From the NCBI GenBank assembly GCA_002478575.1, contig DLOX01000174.1:5844-21824 (forward strand): a DNA stretch of 15,981 nucleotides, read 5' to 3'. The position numbers and the translations under genes are program-made. The stretch comes from Sphingomonadales bacterium UBA7473. Lineage in GTDB: Bacteria > Pseudomonadota > Alphaproteobacteria > Sphingomonadales > Sphingomonadaceae. A model generated the notes under the pieces. The model was not told where the DNA came from, searched no databases, and saw only the letters and a program-made list of their open reading frames with translations. This document shows, in pieces, positions 13,749 to 15,981 of the stretch. Numbering within the stretch: the first letter of the stretch is position 1; each line of letters begins with the position of its first letter.

Positions 13749-14338
13749 TGCGAAAGGCGCTGATTGGCTTCTTTGTTGCTGGCCTGGCGCTGATCGCCCT
13801 CGCCAAGTTGATCATGTGGGATCAGAAACCGGCGGTTGAAACGGTCATCGCGTCTAGCCTTAAATCGGTCCAGGACCAGAACCGGCTCTCCGCCTTTGCG
13901 GCGCGCTTTGTGACGGTTGTTTCCAGCCGCCAGTCACAGCTGGGCCTCTCCGCCGAAAAGACGATGATCGTGCCGGGCATGGTCCGCTATGAAGTCGATC
14001 TCGCCAAAGTGAAGCAAAGCGATTTGGCGTGGAACGAAGCGGCCAAGACGTTGACGATCAAGCTCCCGCCACTTGAAATCGCAGGCCCAGACTATGACCT
14101 TTCCGCCGTCCGCGAATATGGATCAGGCATGGTGTTGATGGCGCTAACCGATGTCGAGAAGGCCTTGGACGCCCAGAATCGCGCCAAGGCGAAATCCGAT
14201 ATGCTTGAACAAGCCAAAGCCGAACCCATGTTGCGCTTGGCCCGCGACGCAACAGTTCGCGCCGTAGAACGCAGTTTTGCTTTGCCTCTGAACGCTGCCG
14301 GGATAGAGGCGAAGGTGAAAGTGGAGACAGAGCAATGA
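13733..14338 (+). CDS. DUF4230 domain membrane-anchored protein
   Basis: Protein of unknown function, 201 residues. One N-terminal membrane helix (about 10-27, IGFFVAGLALIALAKLI) anchors a periplasmic domain. The domain shows LSAFAARFVTVVSSRQSQ (52-69), MIVPGMVRYEVDLAKV (78-93) and KTLTIKLPPLEIAGPDYD (105-122), the alternating strand pattern I associate with DUF4230. ATG 13733 has GAAGAGG about 8-14 nt upstream and overlaps the hydrolase gene by 16 nt; a second ATG at 13748 (TGATG overlap with the hydrolase stop) is in frame but has a weaker site. It overlaps nadA by 4 nt (ATGA). Translational coupling on both sides suggests one transcript; a functional link to NAD synthesis is not established. 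Confidence 0.85.
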   Translation: MDLKLMRKALIGFFVAGLALIALAKLIMWDQKPAVETVIASSLKSVQDQNRLSAFAARFVTVVSSRQSQLGLSAEKTMIVPGMVRYEVDLAKVKQSDLAWNEAAKTLTIKLPPLEIAGPDYDLSAVREYGSGMVLMALTDVEKALDAQNRAKAKSDMLEQAKAEPMLRLARDATVRAVERSFALPLNAAGIEAKVKVETEQ

Positions 14339-15321
14339 ACGCACGCACAGGCATCCTTTCCGGCACCGATTTGGTCGATGAGATTAAGCGGCTGAAGGAA
14401 GAGCGGAACGCCATCATCCTTGCCCATTATTACCAAAAGCCTGAGATTCAGGATATTGCGGATTATGTCGGCGATAGTCTGGAACTCTCGCGCAAAGCGC
14501 AAGAGACGGACGCGGATGTCATCGCCTTTTGCGGTGTGAAGTTCATGGCGGAAACGGCGAAAATCCTGTCGCCCAACAAGACGGTCGTACTGCCTGATCT
14601 GGATGCCGGTTGCAGCTTGGAAGACAGCTGCCCACCCGATAAGTTCAAGGCCTTCCGCGAAGCCCATCCCGATCATATTGCACTCACCTACATCAATTGC
14701 TCGACCGAGGTGAAGGCGCTGTCAGACATCATTGTGACATCATCGAGTGCCGAGAAAATCCTTGCCCAAATCCCCGAAAGCCAGCCGATCATTTTCGGGC
14801 CGGACAAGCATTTGGGCGGCTATTTGGCGCGCAAGCTCAATCGCGAGATGCTGCTTTGGCCAGGCGTGTGCATTGTGCACGAAGCGTTTAGTGAGACCGA
14901 ACTGATCAAGTTGAAGGCGCAGCACCCCGATGCGCCCGTCGCCGCCCACCCTGAATGCCCCGCGCATATTGTTGACCATGCGGATTATGTGGGGAGCACC
15001 AGCGGTATCCTCAATTTCGCCAAAAGCTTCCCGGGCGATACGCTCATCGTCGCCACGGAACCGCATATCATCCACCAAATGGAAAAGGCGCTGCCAGAGA
15101 AGACCTTCATCGGCGCGCCTGGTGCTGACGGCAACTGCAACTGCAACATTTGCCCCTATATGGCGCTTAACACGATGGAAAAACTCTATCGCTCATTGCG
15201 CGATCTCACGCCCCAAGTGCATATCGAAGAAGAGCTTCGGCTTCAGGCGAAAAAGTCGCTTGATCGGATGCTGGAGATGGCTGGCGGGACTGTTGGCAAG
15301 GGGGATTTGGGGGCGCGGTGA
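14335..15321 (+). CDS. nadA: Quinolinate synthase A
   Basis: Cytoplasmic [4Fe-4S] enzyme of 328 residues that condenses iminoaspartate with dihydroxyacetone phosphate to quinolinate, the second step of de novo NAD synthesis from aspartate. Three homologous domains are visible: AIILAHYYQKPEIQDIADY (26-44), a middle part around ALTYINCSTEVKALSDIIVTSS and a last part around IVATEPHIIHQMEK. The cluster cysteines are C93 (DLDAGCSLEDSC), C179 (WPGVCIVHEAF) and C273 (NCNCNICPYM), with the family's spacing. VGSTSGILNFAK (219-230) is part of the substrate site. GGAG lies 8 nt before the start, and the start overlaps the preceding stop. Neither nadB nor nadC is in the window, so aspartate oxidase/dehydrogenase and NadC must be encoded elsewhere. 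Confidence 0.97.
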   Translation: MNARTGILSGTDLVDEIKRLKEERNAIILAHYYQKPEIQDIADYVGDSLELSRKAQETDADVIAFCGVKFMAETAKILSPNKTVVLPDLDAGCSLEDSCPPDKFKAFREAHPDHIALTYINCSTEVKALSDIIVTSSSAEKILAQIPESQPIIFGPDKHLGGYLARKLNREMLLWPGVCIVHEAFSETELIKLKAQHPDAPVAAHPECPAHIVDHADYVGSTSGILNFAKSFPGDTLIVATEPHIIHQMEKALPEKTFIGAPGADGNCNCNICPYMALNTMEKLYRSLRDLTPQVHIEEELRLQAKKSLDRMLEMAGGTVGKGDLGAR

Positions 15322-15788
15322 TCCGACGCCTGACCTTCTCCGCCGCAAAACTGACGATGTGGCTGGGTTTGTTGATTGCGTACTTGCTTCTTTGGTGTGG
15401 ACTTCGAGTATCAACCGCGATTTCCAAAGGCGCTCTTGATAGACCAGTTGTATGTTTTGATTTCCGCCATCTACAACAGGAAGTGGAAGGTAATGTCCCA
15501 CTTCGCAAAGTCGACTATGTGTTGGGAAGGCAGGTTTGGGCATATTATTATGACATGAAGGGACGAAGGCTGTCTCACCATTTAATATTGGCGTCATCAT
15601 ATTGGGGATGGCAGCTTTTCTGGTCCGAAGAGAGCCGCCGAGACCACTACCGAACAATTGCTCGAAAGTTGAGGCCTTGCGATCATGCTTTGAAGTTTCT
15701 TGAAGCGCGGGGAGAACTGACACCAGCCATTCGCGCTTTTGCGGCGACCAGACGCAAGGCTCTAGGTCTAAGAGAATCGTCACCCTGA
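15318..15788 (+). CDS. Hypothetical membrane protein, lower G+C
   Basis: Unrecognised protein of 156 residues. GTG 15318 overlaps the nadA stop by 4 nt (GTGA) with a G-rich stretch upstream; ATG 15357 is an internal alternative. The basic N-terminus (MIRR) and one hydrophobic segment (about 12-30, LTMWLGLLIAYLLLWCGLR) suggest a membrane anchor with the rest outside or an uncleaved signal. The remainder is rich in aromatic and basic residues (VWAYYYDMKGRR, SSYWGWQLFWSEESRRDHY). G+C is about 48% by hand count over 15361-15720, against about 62% in a sampled line of nadA, so it may be a recent arrival. The final codons and stop lie in the repeat that begins at 15778, so the native C-terminus may have been altered. 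Confidence 0.65.
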   Translation: MIRRLTFSAAKLTMWLGLLIAYLLLWCGLRVSTAISKGALDRPVVCFDFRHLQQEVEGNVPLRKVDYVLGRQVWAYYYDMKGRRLSHHLILASSYWGWQLFWSEESRRDHYRTIARKLRPCDHALKFLEARGELTPAIRAFAATRRKALGLRESSP

Positions 15789-15869
15789 ACTTGTTTCAGG
15801 GTCCACGGTGCCGCTTGCGACCAAGGGTGCGGGTTGGAACTTGGATGCTGAAATAAATTCAGCATGACG
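15778..15869. repeat. Paired-hairpin intergenic repeat
   Basis: Two 28-nt units, 15778-15805 and 15842-15869, are inverted copies of each other at 22 of 28 positions. Each is itself a hairpin: ACCCTGAA/TTCAGGGT in the first and ATGCTGAA/TTCAGCAT in the second. The differences within the stems are matched on both sides, so each hairpin is preserved. A 36-nt spacer separates them. The arrangement resembles bacterial interspersed mosaic elements. The preceding gene ends inside the first unit. Confidence 0.75.
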
Positions 15870-15883
15870 AGTGCCTTCAATCC

Positions 15884-15981
15884 CTTGGTGTTCTTGGTGT
15901 CTTGGTGCGAGTCCAAATACCCAGCATCAGCCGAACCGCCTAAGTCTGAATTTTCTCGCACCAAGACACCAAGGCACCAAG
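15884..15981. repeat. CTTGGTG-based inverted repeat, cut by window end
   Basis: The left arm (15884-15911) is CTTGGTG, TT, CTTGGTGT, CTTGGTGCGAG. The right arm (15955-15981) is its reverse complement with one base instead of two between the first units. At least 19 bp are a perfect match. The heptamer CTTGGTG occurs three times per arm, in near-tandem. The 43-nt spacer has no gene. The right arm reaches the last base of the window, so the element may continue. Confidence 0.7.

Noticed and set aside
14092..14676. Minus-strand frame of 194 codons across the DUF4230/nadA junction.
   Set aside because: Antisense to two well-supported genes; no recognisable motif.
15683..15964. Minus-strand frame of 93 codons at the right end.
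   Set aside because: It consists mostly of the two repeats and is antisense to the end of the hypothetical gene; its translation (NLFQHP, LKQVQGDD) is typical of such repeats.

Overview
The window looks like chromosomal DNA of an alphaproteobacterium, most likely of the Sphingomonadales. I infer this from the moderately high G+C content, the style of the housekeeping proteins (ParC, XerC, NadA, MarC, a YheS-type ABC-F ATPase) and the short palindromic repeats between genes. Genus cannot be fixed from sequence alone. No rRNA, tRNA, CRISPR array, transposase or prophage gene was seen. The 5' end cuts a marC-family gene and the 3' end cuts an inverted repeat.

Layout. (1) 2-6450 is a conserved block: a partial MarC-family membrane protein (+), a DUF4197 protein (-), ParC (-), a DUF4349 lipoprotein (+) and a YheS-type ABC-F ATPase (-). 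Two convergent gene pairs here have their stop codons adjacent or 3 nt apart. (2) 6451-6670 has no gene but contains several inverted repeats, two of which are mutually exclusive. (3) 6671-8613 (-) is an envelope-signalling locus: an ECF sigma factor, its RskA-like membrane anti-sigma factor (ATGA overlap) and an exported fasciclin-domain protein. A CRP-type palindrome and an ECF-like promoter precede the fasciclin gene. (4) 8727-10354 (+) holds a fructose-6-phosphate aldolase/transaldolase and XerC, separated by a palindromic repeat that reaches into the annotated start of xerC.

(5) 10383-12702 (+) is a BlaI/BlaR1-like unit: a TACA-N2-TGTA operator, a BlaI/MecI-family repressor, an M56 zinc metallopeptidase and a small secreted protein, followed by a 15-bp stem-loop. 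The peptidase lacks a penicillin-binding sensor domain. Its C-terminal tail instead resembles the small secreted protein encoded next to it. This is the best candidate in the window for an undescribed signalling module. (6) 12873-15788 (+) is a chain of overlapping genes: a LACTB2-like metallo-beta-lactamase-fold hydrolase, a DUF4230 membrane protein, quinolinate synthase NadA and a lower-G+C membrane protein of unknown function. (7) 15778-15981 is packed with repeats: a paired hairpin element with compensating base changes and a CTTGGTG-based inverted repeat.

All assignments come from reading the sequence and from memory of protein families; no database search was run.
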